NCBI GenBank assembly: GCA_038147155.1
Contig: JAYQTA010000007.1
Span: 62,001-126,000, forward strand
DNA: 64,000 nt
Source: Australimonas brisbanensis
Lineage (GTDB): Bacteria; Chloroflexota; Dehalococcoidia; Lucifugimonadales; Australimonadaceae
Direction of reading: 5' to 3'
In this document: one piece after another, positions 1 through 8,523 of the stretch
How the letters are laid out: each line of letters starts with the position of its first letter
Numbering within the stretch: position 1 is the first letter of the stretch
Position numbers and translations under genes: made by a program
Notes under the pieces: generated by a model
Databases searched by the model: none
The model's input: only the letters and a program-made list of their open reading frames with translations
What the model was told of the DNA's origin: nothing

Positions 1-3000
1 AGGCGGCCCACCGTCGCCCGGTGGATGCGCGCCAACACGCGCCTGTCGCAGAACTCAGGGGAGGGGTGCAACCCGCCCCGGAAACTGCCGCGCAGGAGCA
101 GCCCCTCGGCCTCCAGCCGCAGGCAGGCGTTGGCGATGGCGCTCTCCCCCAGCGCCAGCAGCGCCGCCATCTCACCGGCGGTGAAGGGGCCGGAGGAGGC
201 GGAGCGCCCCCGCACCAACTCGGTCACCGCCTCCTCCGGCTCGCCGGTGAAGGGGCTCGCGCCGGGAGGCAGGAAGGAGGGGAGGCCGTAGGCCACCCCC
301 ACCAGCGCCGCGCGCTCGGCGGCGTACCAGAGGGTGCGCCCCTCACGCTCCAGTGCGTAGGCGCGACCAGCCTGCTGGAGTTCTGTGAACCAGTCTTGCC
401 AGTATTCTGGGTTTTGTTCGTGGATGGCCGCCTCGGCGGGCCCCAGCACCCCCAGCGTGAGCAACGCGTCGTGCAGCTCGTGGGCATCGCGCGCAGGCGG
501 CCAGGCGTTGGCCGTCTCTGCCGCGATGGCCGACGCGTCCAGCGCGCCCAGCTCACGCGCGTCCTCCGGCAGCGCCCGGCGCAGCGTCACCGCGCGGGCC
601 CGGCGCTCCTCAAGAGGCGCATCATCCAGGAAGGCGTAGGGCATGGCGTTGAGCAGCTGGTGGGAGAAGGCGGAGGGCTGCACCGTATCGACGCCCAGCA
701 CCTCCACCTGCCGGGTCTCGATGCGCCGCAGCAGCCCCAGCATCCCCTCGGTATCCAGGGCCTCGGTGAGGCAATCGCGCACCGTCTCGAACACCAGCGG
801 GTGGTCCGGCGGGGTGATGTTCACCCCCGCCGGCATGTTGTCCTGGCACGCGGCCGCGTCCGGGAACACGGCGGCCAGCAGGTCGTCGGAGCGCATGCGC
901 TGGATCGGCGCGGGCACCTTCTTCCCTCCGGCATGCCGCAGCAGCGCCAGGGAGCGGGAGGCCGTCCAGCGCCAGCGCAGGGGAAACAGCGGCGATTGGA
1001 GCACCGCCTGCAGGAGCGTCGCCTCCGCCGTGGGCGACTTGACATAACGGAACACCTCCTCCACGGCGAAGGAGTGCATGGGCCCCAGGGCGATGTTGAT
1101 GCCGTCGTCGGTGGCGGCGGCCTGGAGCTCGAAGTTGAAGCCCACGCAGAAACGCTTGCGCAGCGCCAGGCCCCACGCGCGGTTGATCCGCGCACCGTAG
1201 GGCGAGTGGATCACCAGCTGCATCCCGCCGCCCTCATCGAAGAAGCGCTCAGCCACCAGCCGCTCGGCGGTGGGCACCACGCCCAGCACCCGCACGCCCT
1301 CCTCGATGTAGGAGACCACCTGCTCGGCGGCATCGGCCCCCACGCCCGGCCCCGTGAGCCAGTCCGCCGCCTGCTGGTGCATCGGCAGGCGCTCGGCCAC
1401 ACCCGCGCGCACCGCCGAGACCTCGGCGCTCAACTCCGGGGTGCGGCCCGGCGCCTCGCCCAGCCAGAACGGGATGGTGGGCGATTGGCCCTGCGCTGCG
1501 TCCACCCGCACCACGCCCGCCTCCAGGCGGCGGATGCGCCAGGGGGTGTTGCCCAGCAGGAACACGTCGCCCGCGTTGGACTCGATGGCGAAGTCCTCGT
1601 TCACCGTCCCCACCATCGTGCCCTCGGGCTCGGCCACCACCATGTAGTCGGCGGTGTCGGGGATGGCCCCGCCGGAGGTGACGGCGGCCAGGCGCGCACC
1701 TCGGCGCGCGCGCACGCGCCGGTGCACGCCGTCGCGGTGCAGGTAGGCGGAGGAGCGCCCCCAGCGCCCGGCGATACCGTCAGAGAGCATGGCGACGGTC
1801 TCGTCGAACCGCTCGCGCTCCAGGTCGCGATATGGGTAAGCGCGACGCACCAGGGCGAAGAGGGCGTCCTCGTCCCACTCCTCCACGGCGCACGCGGCGA
1901 CGATCTGCTGTGCCAGCACGTCCAGCGGCCACGGCGGAACCGTCAGTGCGTCCAGCATGCCCGCGTTCATGGCCCGCACCAGCGCTACCGTCTCCACCAG
2001 CTCATCACGGGTGAGGGGGAAGAAGCGCCCCGTGGGCGTCCCGCCCAGCCAGTGGCCGGAGCGCCCCACCCGCTGGAGAGCCACGCCGATGTTGCGGGGT
2101 GATCCCAACTGACACACCAGCTCCACGTCGCCCACGTCTATCCCCAGCTCCAGCGAGGCAGTGGCCACGCACACCTGCACCGTCCCGGCCTTGAGGCGCT
2201 GCTCGGCCTCGAACCGGCGCTCCTTGGAGAGGGAGCCGTGGTGGGCGACGACGTTCTCCTCGCCCAGACGCTCCGAAAGCAGGTGCGCCACTCGCTCCAC
2301 CAACCGGCGGGTGTTCACGAACACCAGGCTAGTCCTGTGCGCCTGGATGTGGGAGGCCACCTGGTCCAGCACCTGGGCCCACAGCTCATGGGAGGCGATG
2401 GGCCCCAGCTCGAACCCCTCCGGCAACTCCACCCCGATGTCCATGGTGCGCCAGTGCCCCGTGTCCACGATGGCCGCCCGCTCCGCGGGCGGAGCGTTCG
2501 ACTGCCCACGGAACGCTCCGTCCGGGTCCGCCTGCCCACCTCCCACCCCCGTCAGGAATGCAGCGACGGCCTCGATGGGCTTCTGGGTGGCCGAGAGGCC
2601 GATGCGGGTGACGGGCCCCTCAGCCAGGGCGCACAGGCGCTCCACCGAGAGGGCCAGGTGCGCCCCGCGCTTGTTGGGCGCCAGGGCGTGCAGCTCGTCC
2701 AATATCAGCGTCCGCACCCCCACCAGGGAGCGGCGCGAGCGCTCCGCCGTCAGCAGGATGTAGAGCGACTCCGGCGTGGTGATGAGGATGTGCGGAGCGT
2801 TGCGCACGTGCTTGGCGCGCTCACTGGCTGGCGTATCCCCCGTGCGGACCGCGACCCGTATCTCAGGCAATGGCGTGCCCTGGGCCTCGGCCTCGGCCCG
2901 GATGCCCTCCAGCGGGTCCAGCAGGTTGGCCTGGATGTCGTTGGCCAGGGCCTTGAGGGGGGAGACGTACACCACCTGGGTCGTCTCCGGCAGCCCGCCG

Positions 3001-3197
3001 TCCAGCGCCTGGCGCACCAGGGCGTCGATGGCGGTGAGGAACGCCGCCAGCGTCTTGCCGGAGCCGGTGGGCGCGGCGATGAGCGTGTGGCGGCCCTGCG
3101 CGATGGCGGGCCAGCCCTGAGCCTGCGCCTCGGTGGGCGCGCCGAACCGGCGGGTGAACCAGGCACGGACGATGGGGTGCAGGTGCTCCGTTTCCAC
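1..3197 (-). CDS. lhr: Lhr-family large ATP-dependent helicase (C-terminus outside window)
   Basis: Superfamily 2 helicase of the Lhr group, involved in DNA repair or RNA/DNA unwinding. The reading frame is open from a GTG at 3197 to the left edge, at least 1065 residues. Visible motifs are Walker A APTGSGKT at about residues 42-49, YVSPLKALANDI (motif Ia), TTPESLYILL, DELH box at about 167-170, GLSATQKP (motif III), the second RecA domain with VFVNTRR, ATASLELGIDVGDV and QRVGRSGH, then the Lhr winged-helix and DEAD/H-associated regions. The length is beyond the Lhr core, so it is the long form; the C-terminal domain is not visible here. A GTG at 3212 is an alternative start; a TGA lies in frame at 3219-3221. 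Confidence 0.9.
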   Translation of the reverse strand, partial: METEHLHPIVRAWFTRRFGAPTEAQAQGWPAIAQGRHTLIAAPTGSGKTLAAFLTAIDALVRQALDGGLPETTQVVYVSPLKALANDIQANLLDPLEGIRAEAEAQGTPLPEIRVAVRTGDTPASERAKHVRNAPHILITTPESLYILLTAERSRRSLVGVRTLILDELHALAPNKRGAHLALSVERLCALAEGPVTRIGLSATQKPIEAVAAFLTGVGGGQADPDGAFRGQSNAPPAERAAIVDTGHWRTMDIGVELPEGFELGPIASHELWAQVLDQVASHIQAHRTSLVFVNTRRLVERVAHLLSERLGEENVVAHHGSLSKERRFEAEQRLKAGTVQVCVATASLELGIDVGDVELVCQLGSPRNIGVALQRVGRSGHWLGGTPTGRFFPLTRDELVETVALVRAMNAGMLDALTVPPWPLDVLAQQIVAACAVEEWDEDALFALVRRAYPYRDLERERFDETVAMLSDGIAGRWGRSSAYLHRDGVHRRVRARRGARLAAVTSGGAIPDTADYMVVAEPEGTMVGTVNEDFAIESNAGDVFLLGNTPWRIRRLEAGVVRVDAAQGQSPTIPFWLGEAPGRTPELSAEVSAVRAGVAERLPMHQQAADWLTGPGVGADAAEQVVSYIEEGVRVLGVVPTAERLVAERFFDEGGGMQLVIHSPYGARINRAWGLALRKRFCVGFNFELQAAATDDGINIALGPMHSFAVEEVFRYVKSPTAEATLLQAVLQSPLFPLRWRWTASRSLALLRHAGGKKVPAPIQRMRSDDLLAAVFPDAAACQDNMPAGVNITPPDHPLVFETVRDCLTEALDTEGMLGLLRRIETRQVEVLGVDTVQPSAFSHQLLNAMPYAFLDDAPLEERRARAVTLRRALPEDARELGALDASAIAAETANAWPPARDAHELHDALLTLGVLGPAEAAIHEQNPEYWQDWFTELQQAGRAYALEREGRTLWYAAERAALVGVAYGLPSFLPPGASPFTGEPEEAVTELVRGRSASSGPFTAGEMAALLALGESAIANACLRLEAEGLLLRGSFRGGLHPSPEFCDRRVLARIHRATVGR

Positions 3198-3291
3198 GGA
3201 GCAAGCGTACACCGGGGCTCAAGAAGCAGTTGTCAACGGTGAACAGCGCGATAACGAATATCGTCGTGTAGGGCCGTGACGGGCCGGGGGG

Positions 3292-3318
3292 TTGACTCTG
3301 GCCCGAACGTGGTATGAT
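3292..3318 (+). promoter_or_regulatory. Promoter of the RRM protein gene (extended -10)
   Basis: TTGACT at 3292-3297 and TATGAT at 3313-3318, only 15 bp apart, but the -10 is preceded by TGG, giving the extended -10 form TGnTATGAT. It lies 116 nt before the GTG start, leaving a leader of roughly 105-110 nt. Such long leaders are common on cold-inducible RNA-binding genes, but no specific leader structure was established. Confidence 0.65.
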
Positions 3319-3433
3319 GAACAGGCCTTCATCGCAGCAACGACGTTCAGTGTCCCGACGGTCTGTTGGTGGTTCCGAGGCCTACGGCGCTTGCAGAGAC
3401 GATGATGGGGAATTCCGCGCAAGGAGCGCCGTA

Positions 3434-3700
3434 GTGAAGATTTTCGTCGGAAACCTGCCTTACTCCATGACCAACGATGAGCTGGCTGGCACCTTTGAGC
3501 CGTACGGTGAGGTCGCCTCTGCCTCCGTCATCACCGACCGTGAGACCGGTCGCTCGCGGGGCTTCGGCTTCGTCGAGATGCCCGACTCCAACCAGGCCGA
3601 GACGGCCATCCGCGCCCTGAACGGCGCCGCCGTCAACGGCCGCCCGCTGACCGTCAACGAGGCCCGCCCCCGCGAGGAGCGCGCCCCGCGCCGCTGGTAG
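3434..3700 (+). CDS. Small RRM-type RNA-binding protein
   Basis: Single RNA recognition motif protein of 88 residues, like the Rbp proteins of cyanobacteria and Chloroflexota, probably an RNA chaperone or stability factor in the cytoplasm. RNP2 is IFVGNL (residues 3-8) and RNP1 is RGFGFVEM (42-49). A short basic tail (RPREERAPRRW) follows the RRM in place of a Gly-rich tail. The GTG at 3434 was chosen because AAGGAG lies at 3421-3426 and the RRM begins at once; an upstream in-frame extension has no homology-like content. It is monocistronic, with its own promoter and a strong terminator. Confidence 0.93.
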   Translation: MKIFVGNLPYSMTNDELAGTFEPYGEVASASVITDRETGRSRGFGFVEMPDSNQAETAIRALNGAAVNGRPLTVNEARPREERAPRRW

Positions 3701-3754
3701 TCCTGCGGTAGATCTGCTACCGGCTGGGCCACCAACACCAGTCCGAGCGCAAAC

Positions 3755-3790
3755 AAGGGCCGCCGGGGAAACCCGGCGGCCCTTCCTTTC
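3755..3790 (+). terminator. Rho-independent terminator after the RRM gene
   Basis: Perfect 13-bp stem AAGGGCCGCCGGG (3755-3767) pairing with 3772-3784, GAAA loop, then a pyrimidine-rich TTCCTTTC tail. It sits between convergent genes and may act in both directions. Confidence 0.85.
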
Positions 3791-3803
3791 GCCCGCGTCG
3801 ACG

Positions 3804-4703
3804 CTAGCCCTGGGCGGCGCGCCCGCGCACCTGCACCCCGGCATCGCGCTCCAGCACCCGGACCGCCTCGTTGGTGGAGGCATCGCCCAGGCCCATCTCC
3901 AGCGCCCTGAGCCACAGCCCGCGCGCCGCCTCGAACACCGGCACCGGCACGCCGTTGGCCGACGCCAGGTCCGCGATGACCTGCTGGGTGTGCACCAGGT
4001 TGCCGATGGTGGCCGTCGCCTCGAAGTCGCGCGCCAGCAGCGCCGGGCCCACCCGCTCCCACTGGGCTGACCCACCCGATGCGCCACGGATCACAGCGAA
4101 CAGGGCGTCCAGGTCCACCCCCGCCTTGGCGCCCACCACCAGCACCTCCATCACCGCGGCGATGGCGATGTCCTTGGACAGGTTGTTCAGCAACTTCGTC
4201 AGGTTGCCGGAGCCCACAGGCCCCATGTGGTGGATCGAGGTGCCCACGGCGCGCAGCACCGGCTGCGCCCGCTCGAACCCCTCCAGCGCGCCGCCCACCA
4301 TGAGGGTGAGCTCCCCGCGCTCCACGATGCGCCCGGTGCCGGAGACGGGCGCGTCCAGATAGGTGACCCCCCGGGCGGCGCACGCAGCCTCCATCTCCCG
4401 CGCCGTCTCGGGCGAGATGGTGGAGTGGTCCAGCACCAACGTTCCCGCCGCCGCCCCGGCCAGCACGCCATCGGGGCCGGTGAGCACGGAACGCACCGTG
4501 TCCTCGCCCGCCAGGCACAGGCACACCACCTCAGCGCCACGGGAGGCCTCGGCCGGCGTGGTGCCCGCGTGGGCGCCCTGGGCGGCCATCTCGGCCACCT
4601 TGGCCTGCGAACGGTTCACCACCGTCAGGTCGAAGTCCTTGCGCAGCAGGTTCTGGGCCATGGGGCGGCCCATCTTGCCCAGACCAATGTAGGTAACTTT
4701 CAT
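3804..4703 (-). CDS. NAD(P)-dependent oxidoreductase, HIBADH/tartronate-semialdehyde reductase family
   Basis: Beta-hydroxyacid dehydrogenase of 299 residues. The Rossmann fold begins with GLGKMG (residues 7-12), the substrate-binding signature DAPVSGTG is at 117-124, and the catalytic lysine is K170 in GNLTKLLNN. The family reduces or oxidises 3-hydroxyisobutyrate, tartronate semialdehyde and related acids with NAD(P); the substrate cannot be assigned from sequence. It lies just downstream, in the same direction, of a close paralogue (4901-5800) that shares long identical N-terminal stretches such as NRSQAKVAEMAAQGAHAG. One copy of the dispersed hairpin repeat separates the two. Confidence 0.88.
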   Translation of the reverse strand: MKVTYIGLGKMGRPMAQNLLRKDFDLTVVNRSQAKVAEMAAQGAHAGTTPAEASRGAEVVCLCLAGEDTVRSVLTGPDGVLAGAAAGTLVLDHSTISPETAREMEAACAARGVTYLDAPVSGTGRIVERGELTLMVGGALEGFERAQPVLRAVGTSIHHMGPVGSGNLTKLLNNLSKDIAIAAVMEVLVVGAKAGVDLDALFAVIRGASGGSAQWERVGPALLARDFEATATIGNLVHTQQVIADLASANGVPVPVFEAARGLWLRALEMGLGDASTNEAVRVLERDAGVQVRGRAAQG

Positions 4704-4718
4704 GCGCGCTCTCTTCCC

Positions 4719-4838
4719 GGCTGCCTGCGGCAGCCTCGTTACAGGGGACTCCCCTGCGCCCCCTGCGGGGGCTACCCCGTCTACGCGCCCTGCCGGGCGC
4801 TCAACGTGGGGCCTACGGCCCCGCTCGCTGCGCTCACA
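4719..4838 (+). repeat. Dispersed hairpin repeat, copy A (type I)
   Basis: Chain of hairpins between the two HIBADH paralogues. It starts with GGCTGCC-TGC-GGCAGCC (4719-4735), followed by AGGGGACTCCCCT, GCCCCC-TGC-GGGGGC, the linker TACCCCGTCTAC, GCGCCC-TGCC-GGGCGC and GGGGCC-TAC-GGCCCC, and ends in the CCCCGCTCGCTGCGCTC boundary. The same order recurs at seven other loci in the window. Confidence 0.85.
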
Positions 4839-4900
4839 CGTGAAAGCAGACGCAGGGCCCGTTGGTGCGTCAGCGCTGCTTCGCGCTGGCGCTTACTGAC

Positions 4901-5800
4901 TCACCCCTTGCCCGTGCTGCTCCGTGCTGGCGCGCCGGTCTCGGCCTCCAGCAGCGTGATGACGCGGGAGGGGTCGGCCTCGCCCAGCCCTGCGGCCACG
5001 GCCCGCTCCCAGTAGGCGGCGGCCGTCTCGCGCAGGGGCAGGCGCACCCCCGCCCGCTCAGCGAGCCACTCCATGAGCGCCATGTCCTTGATGTTGGTGT
5101 TGATGTAGGTGGTCTGGGTGAAGGAGCCGTCCAGTATCTTCGGCCCCACGCGCTCCAGCTGACGGGATGCCGCCGAGGCGGTGCGCATCACGGCCAAGAG
5201 GGCGTCCATGTCCATGCCCAGCCCCGCACCCAGCGCCAGCGCCTCCATGACGGCCAGCTGGTTCACGTCCTTGACCATGTTGTTGATGAGCTTGGCCATG
5301 TTGCCCGTGCCCACGGGCCCCATGTGCCGGATGTTGGACGCCACGGCCTCCAGCACCGGGCGCACCCGCTCCAGCGCCGCGCCATCGCCGCCCGCCATCA
5401 CGGTGAGCTGGGCGTCCCACGCCACCTGGCCCGTACCCGAGACCGGCGCGTCGAGGTAGGTGACGCCCCTGGCGGCGCACGCCTCGGCCATGCGCGCAGC
5501 GAACTGCGGGTGGACGGTGGAGTGGTCCAGCACCACGGTGCCGGGCCGGGCCGTGGCGAGCACGCCGTCGGCGCCGGTGAGCACCGTCTCCACGATCTCG
5601 TCGGCCAGCAGGCACAGGCACACCACGTCGGCCCCCGCCGATGCGGCGGCGGGCGTGGTGCCCGCGTGCGCCCCCTGGGCGGCCATCTCGGCCACCTTGG
5701 CCTGCGAACGGTTCACCACGGTCAGGTCGAACCCGGCCTTGAGCAGATTCTGGGCCATGGGGCGGCCCATCATGCCCAGTCCGATGTAGGTTACGCGCAT
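4901..5800 (-). CDS. NAD(P)-dependent oxidoreductase, HIBADH family (tandem paralogue)
   Basis: A 299-residue beta-hydroxyacid dehydrogenase. It shows GLGMMG at residues 7-12, DAPVSGTGQV and the catalytic-lysine segment GNMAKLINNMVKD, as in its neighbour at 3804-4703. The start at 5800 (MRVTYIGLG) was preferred over an upstream ATG because it matches the paralogue and the upstream codons lie in the repeat element. The first 50 residues are almost identical to those of the neighbour while the C-terminal halves differ, which suggests duplication followed by substrate divergence or partial gene conversion. Confidence 0.88.
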   Translation of the reverse strand: MRVTYIGLGMMGRPMAQNLLKAGFDLTVVNRSQAKVAEMAAQGAHAGTTPAAASAGADVVCLCLLADEIVETVLTGADGVLATARPGTVVLDHSTVHPQFAARMAEACAARGVTYLDAPVSGTGQVAWDAQLTVMAGGDGAALERVRPVLEAVASNIRHMGPVGTGNMAKLINNMVKDVNQLAVMEALALGAGLGMDMDALLAVMRTASAASRQLERVGPKILDGSFTQTTYINTNIKDMALMEWLAERAGVRLPLRETAAAYWERAVAAGLGEADPSRVITLLEAETGAPARSSTGKG

Positions 5801-5809
5801 GCTTGCTCT

Positions 5810-5940
5810 CCCCGCTCGCTGTGCTCGCTCGTTCAAGGGGGACACCCCCTGGGCGTCCTCCGGACGCCGAACCCCCGTCTACGCGCCCTGCCGGGTGCTC
5901 AACGTGGGGCCTGCGGCCCCGCTCACTGCGTTCGCTCATG
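5810..5940 (+). repeat. Dispersed hairpin repeat, copy B (type II)
   Basis: In the divergent gap between a HIBADH gene and the aldo/keto reductase. Begins CCCCGCTCGCTGTGCTC, then AGGGGG-ACA-CCCCCT, GGCGTCC-TCC-GGACGCC, linker GAACCCCCGTCTAC, GCGCCC-TGCC-GGGTGC (one G-U pair) and GGGGCC-TGC-GGCCCC. The second stem is 7 bp and unlike that of copy A, yet fully paired. Confidence 0.85.
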
Positions 5941-6067
5941 GCAGCGTGGCCGCTGCCAGAGCAGACCCGCGAGGTTGCGGCAGCATACCCGCTGGGTTGC
6001 CGGTGCGGCTATCATGGCCTGGCCAAACACCCCACCAAACGGCGCGCGTCGCGCGCGAGGAGCAGTC

Positions 6068-7048
6068 ATGGAGTACCGCACGCTGGGGACCTCCGACCTG
6101 AAGGTCTCCGTCATCGGCCTGGGCACCAACAACTTCGGCAACCCAGCCCGCATCACCGACCCCGCTGCCTCCAAGCGCGTCATCGACGCCTGCCTGGACA
6201 ACGGCATCAACCTCATCGACACCTCCAACAACTACGGGGGCGGCCACTCTGAGGAGCACATCGGCGCGGCGCTCAAGGGCAAGCGCGATAAGGCCATCAT
6301 CGCCTCCAAGTACAACCTGCGTGACCTGAACGGCCAGTCCATCGCCGACCGGGTGAACACCTCGGTGGACGAATCGCTCCGCAAGCTCCAGACCGACCGC
6401 ATCGACCTCTACCAGCTCCACTTCTCCCACCCTGAGGCCACCCAGGAGCAGATCCTGGAGCCGCTGAACCGGCTGGTGGAGCAGGGCAAGGTGCGCTTCA
6501 TCGGCGAGTGCAACTACCCCTCCTGGCGCCACGCCCAGGCCGACCACGTCGCCGCGCAGAATGGCTGGGCGCGCATGGTCTCGAGCCAGGGCTACTACAA
6601 CGTGCTGCGCCGCCAGGCAGAGCTGGAGCTGCTGCCCTTCTGCACGGAGACCAACGTGGGCTTCCTGCCCTACTTCCCCCTGGCCGGGGGATGGCTCACG
6701 GGCAAGTACAAGGGCGCCTCTGAGGTGCCCTCCGGCGCACGGCGCATGGTGGGCCAGCTCCAGGGCAACGAGCGGGCCGAGGCGGTGCTGGACGGGCTCA
6801 CCGTCTTCGCCAAGGAGCGCGGCTACACCGTGCTGGACCTGGCCTTCGCCTGGCTGCTGGCGCACCCGGCCGTCTCCTCGGTGATCGCCGGTGCCATGAG
6901 CGCCGAGCAGGTGGCCTCAAACGCCGCCGCCGCCCGCTGGGTAATGACGCCCGAGGAGCGGGCCGAGGTGGACGCCATCGCCGCCTGGGACGGCACGGGC
7001 GAGGAGGTCGAGGGCTTCGGCCCCGGCGGGCGCATCCCCGTCCGCTAG
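6068..7048 (+). CDS. Aldo/keto reductase family oxidoreductase
   Basis: NADP-dependent aldo/keto reductase of 326 residues with a TIM-barrel fold. The catalytic tetrad is readable as D51, Y56 (DTSNNYGGG), K81 (ASKYN) and H118 (YQLHFS). The C-terminal NADP-binding region SSVIAGAMSAEQVASN is typical of the YhdN/AKR11-13 type. The substrate is unknown. ATG 6068 follows GAGGAG at 6057-6062. It is transcribed divergently from the HIBADH pair, with repeat copy B in the gap. Confidence 0.9.
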   Translation: MEYRTLGTSDLKVSVIGLGTNNFGNPARITDPAASKRVIDACLDNGINLIDTSNNYGGGHSEEHIGAALKGKRDKAIIASKYNLRDLNGQSIADRVNTSVDESLRKLQTDRIDLYQLHFSHPEATQEQILEPLNRLVEQGKVRFIGECNYPSWRHAQADHVAAQNGWARMVSSQGYYNVLRRQAELELLPFCTETNVGFLPYFPLAGGWLTGKYKGASEVPSGARRMVGQLQGNERAEAVLDGLTVFAKERGYTVLDLAFAWLLAHPAVSSVIAGAMSAEQVASNAAAARWVMTPEERAEVDAIAAWDGTGEEVEGFGPGGRIPVR

Positions 7049-7168
7049 CCCCATCCGCACGAGATGCACCGAGGGGGGGCCTTTTGCCCGCCCCTCTCTC
7101 GTTCACCGCATCAGCGCACTTGAGCGCGTGCCAGCAGAGGCCCAGCACCCATCAGCGCGCCGGTGCGC

Positions 7169-7777
7169 TCACCCCCGGCGCAGCCGCAACCCCGTGACGA
7201 ACACCCAGGCCATGGTGGTGGCGAAGAACCCCAGCTCGATGAGCCCGTGGACAGAGGGCCAGATACGCATCTCGAAGGGCACCGCCGCCAGCGCGCTCAG
7301 CACGGCCATGGCCCAGGAGAAGCGCACCCACCCCACCCACCCGGGCCGTTGGCGCAAACCCAACGGGGCCAGGGCGCACAGGCCGAACACCGCACCGAAG
7401 GCGATGCGGGCGGCGTTGTCGTGCAGTGCATTCTGGTCCATGAGCCACCACGCCGGGCTGGTGTAGGCGTCCTGCCAGATACCCGCGCCCAGCCCGCCCA
7501 GCCCGTAGTAGACCACCAGCGCCCACAGCGCGACGCCCCAGCGCCCGCCACCGGCAGCCCGGTGGAGGCCGGGGCCCAGCCCCTGCACCAGGACGGCGTA
7601 GGCGATGATGCCCCCGTTCAGCAGCCACGGGTACGGCGCGCCAGGCCCCGCCAGCAGGCTCACGGCATCACGCACCGGCGCGTAGTCCGGAGTGAGCACG
7701 CTGGCCACCGCCGCGAGCGCCGTGAACACCCACGGCGCGAGCACGGGCCCCCAGGCGGCCCGCCGTGCCCATCTCAC
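7169..7777 (-). CDS. DUF998-like integral membrane protein
   Basis: About 202 residues, mostly hydrophobic, with five or six predicted membrane spans and a conserved-looking NALHDNAARIAF segment between them, in the style of DUF998 proteins. Function unknown. The GTG at 7777 overlaps the TGA of the upstream TauE gene (GTGA), implying translational coupling; GTG 7780 is equally possible. The C-terminus is a short basic tail (LRLRRG). Confidence 0.7.
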   Translation of the reverse strand: MRWARRAAWGPVLAPWVFTALAAVASVLTPDYAPVRDAVSLLAGPGAPYPWLLNGGIIAYAVLVQGLGPGLHRAAGGGRWGVALWALVVYYGLGGLGAGIWQDAYTSPAWWLMDQNALHDNAARIAFGAVFGLCALAPLGLRQRPGWVGWVRFSWAMAVLSALAAVPFEMRIWPSVHGLIELGFFATTMAWVFVTGLRLRRG

Positions 7778-8514
7778 CACAGCCCGAACCCCGCGCCCAC
7801 GGCGGCGATACCCGCGAAGAGCACCACCACCAGCGCCGTGCGGTGGAAGAGGGCGGCGGGCACCCGGTGAGCGGCCCACGCACCGGCGGCCATGCCCACC
7901 ACGCTCGGCACCACCAGCGCGCCCACCAGGCGGCCCACGTCAGCGGTGAGCACGCCGCCCAGCAGGAACGAGGGCAGCGCCACCAGGTTCATGAACTCCA
8001 GGAAGAAGATGGTGTTGGCCCGGAACGTCCGCGGCGGCAGGCCCTGGTTGGCGTAGAAGAGCACCACCAGAAGGCCCCCCATGCCCGTGGCCCCCAGCAG
8101 CACTCCGGAGCCCAGGCCCACGGGCACGGAGGCCGCCCGCTCCCCGCTCACCGGCCGCCGCAGTCCCGCCAGCAGCGCCAGGGCGGTGAGGGTGACCAGC
8201 ACGCCGATGGCGATGCGCAGCGCCTGCTCGTCCAGCACCACCAGCAGCGCCGTGCCCACGGGCACCCCCACCCCCGCCATCAGCGCCAGCAGCCAGATGC
8301 GGCGCAACTGGAGCGCGCGATAGGCGTGGGCCATGAGCGCCAGGTTCACCAGGAAGCCCAGGCACACCAGCACCGGCACGGCCACGGCGGGGGCGATGAA
8401 GATGGTGAGCACCGGGGCGGCGATGATGACGTAGCCGAAGCCCGCCATCCCCTGCACGAAGCCGGAGAGGAGCACGGTGACTGCGGCCACGGCCAGCAGA
8501 GGGAGCTCAGGCAT
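7774..8514 (-). CDS. Sulfite exporter TauE/SafE family membrane protein
   Basis: A 246-residue protein with about eight hydrophobic spans. The N-terminal LLSGFVQGMAGFGYVII and the mid-protein LGATGMGGLLVVLFYANQ segments are the paired repeat signatures of the TauE/SafE (DUF81) family, which exports sulfoacetate, sulfite or other organic anions. The actual substrate is not predictable. It lies between era (9 nt upstream) and the DUF998-like gene (4-nt overlap), so the three are probably co-transcribed. Confidence 0.85.
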   Translation of the reverse strand: MPELPLLAVAAVTVLLSGFVQGMAGFGYVIIAAPVLTIFIAPAVAVPVLVCLGFLVNLALMAHAYRALQLRRIWLLALMAGVGVPVGTALLVVLDEQALRIAIGVLVTLTALALLAGLRRPVSGERAASVPVGLGSGVLLGATGMGGLLVVLFYANQGLPPRTFRANTIFFLEFMNLVALPSFLLGGVLTADVGRLVGALVVPSVVGMAAGAWAAHRVPAALFHRTALVVVLFAGIAAVGAGFGLW

Positions 8515-8523
8515 CTATCCCCC

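Noticed and set aside
21..2102. Long plus-strand open frame over the helicase gene
   Set aside because: Antisense shadow caused by high GC; the minus frame carries all helicase motifs in order.
4719..4838. Repeats as a CRISPR array or integron attC sites
   Set aside because: Copies are dispersed, in both orientations, without regular spacers, and no cas or integrase gene is nearby.
4703..4900. Recurring peptide text (LPCAPCGGYPVYAPCRALNVGP and its reverse-strand form) as a protein family
   Set aside because: It comes from translating the hairpin repeat; copies differ by indels that break the frame, so the conservation is structural, not coding.
7060..7105. Terminator after the aldo/keto reductase
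   Set aside because: G-run and C-run can pair, but the stem is irregular and the T tract is inside the loop; not firm enough to list.
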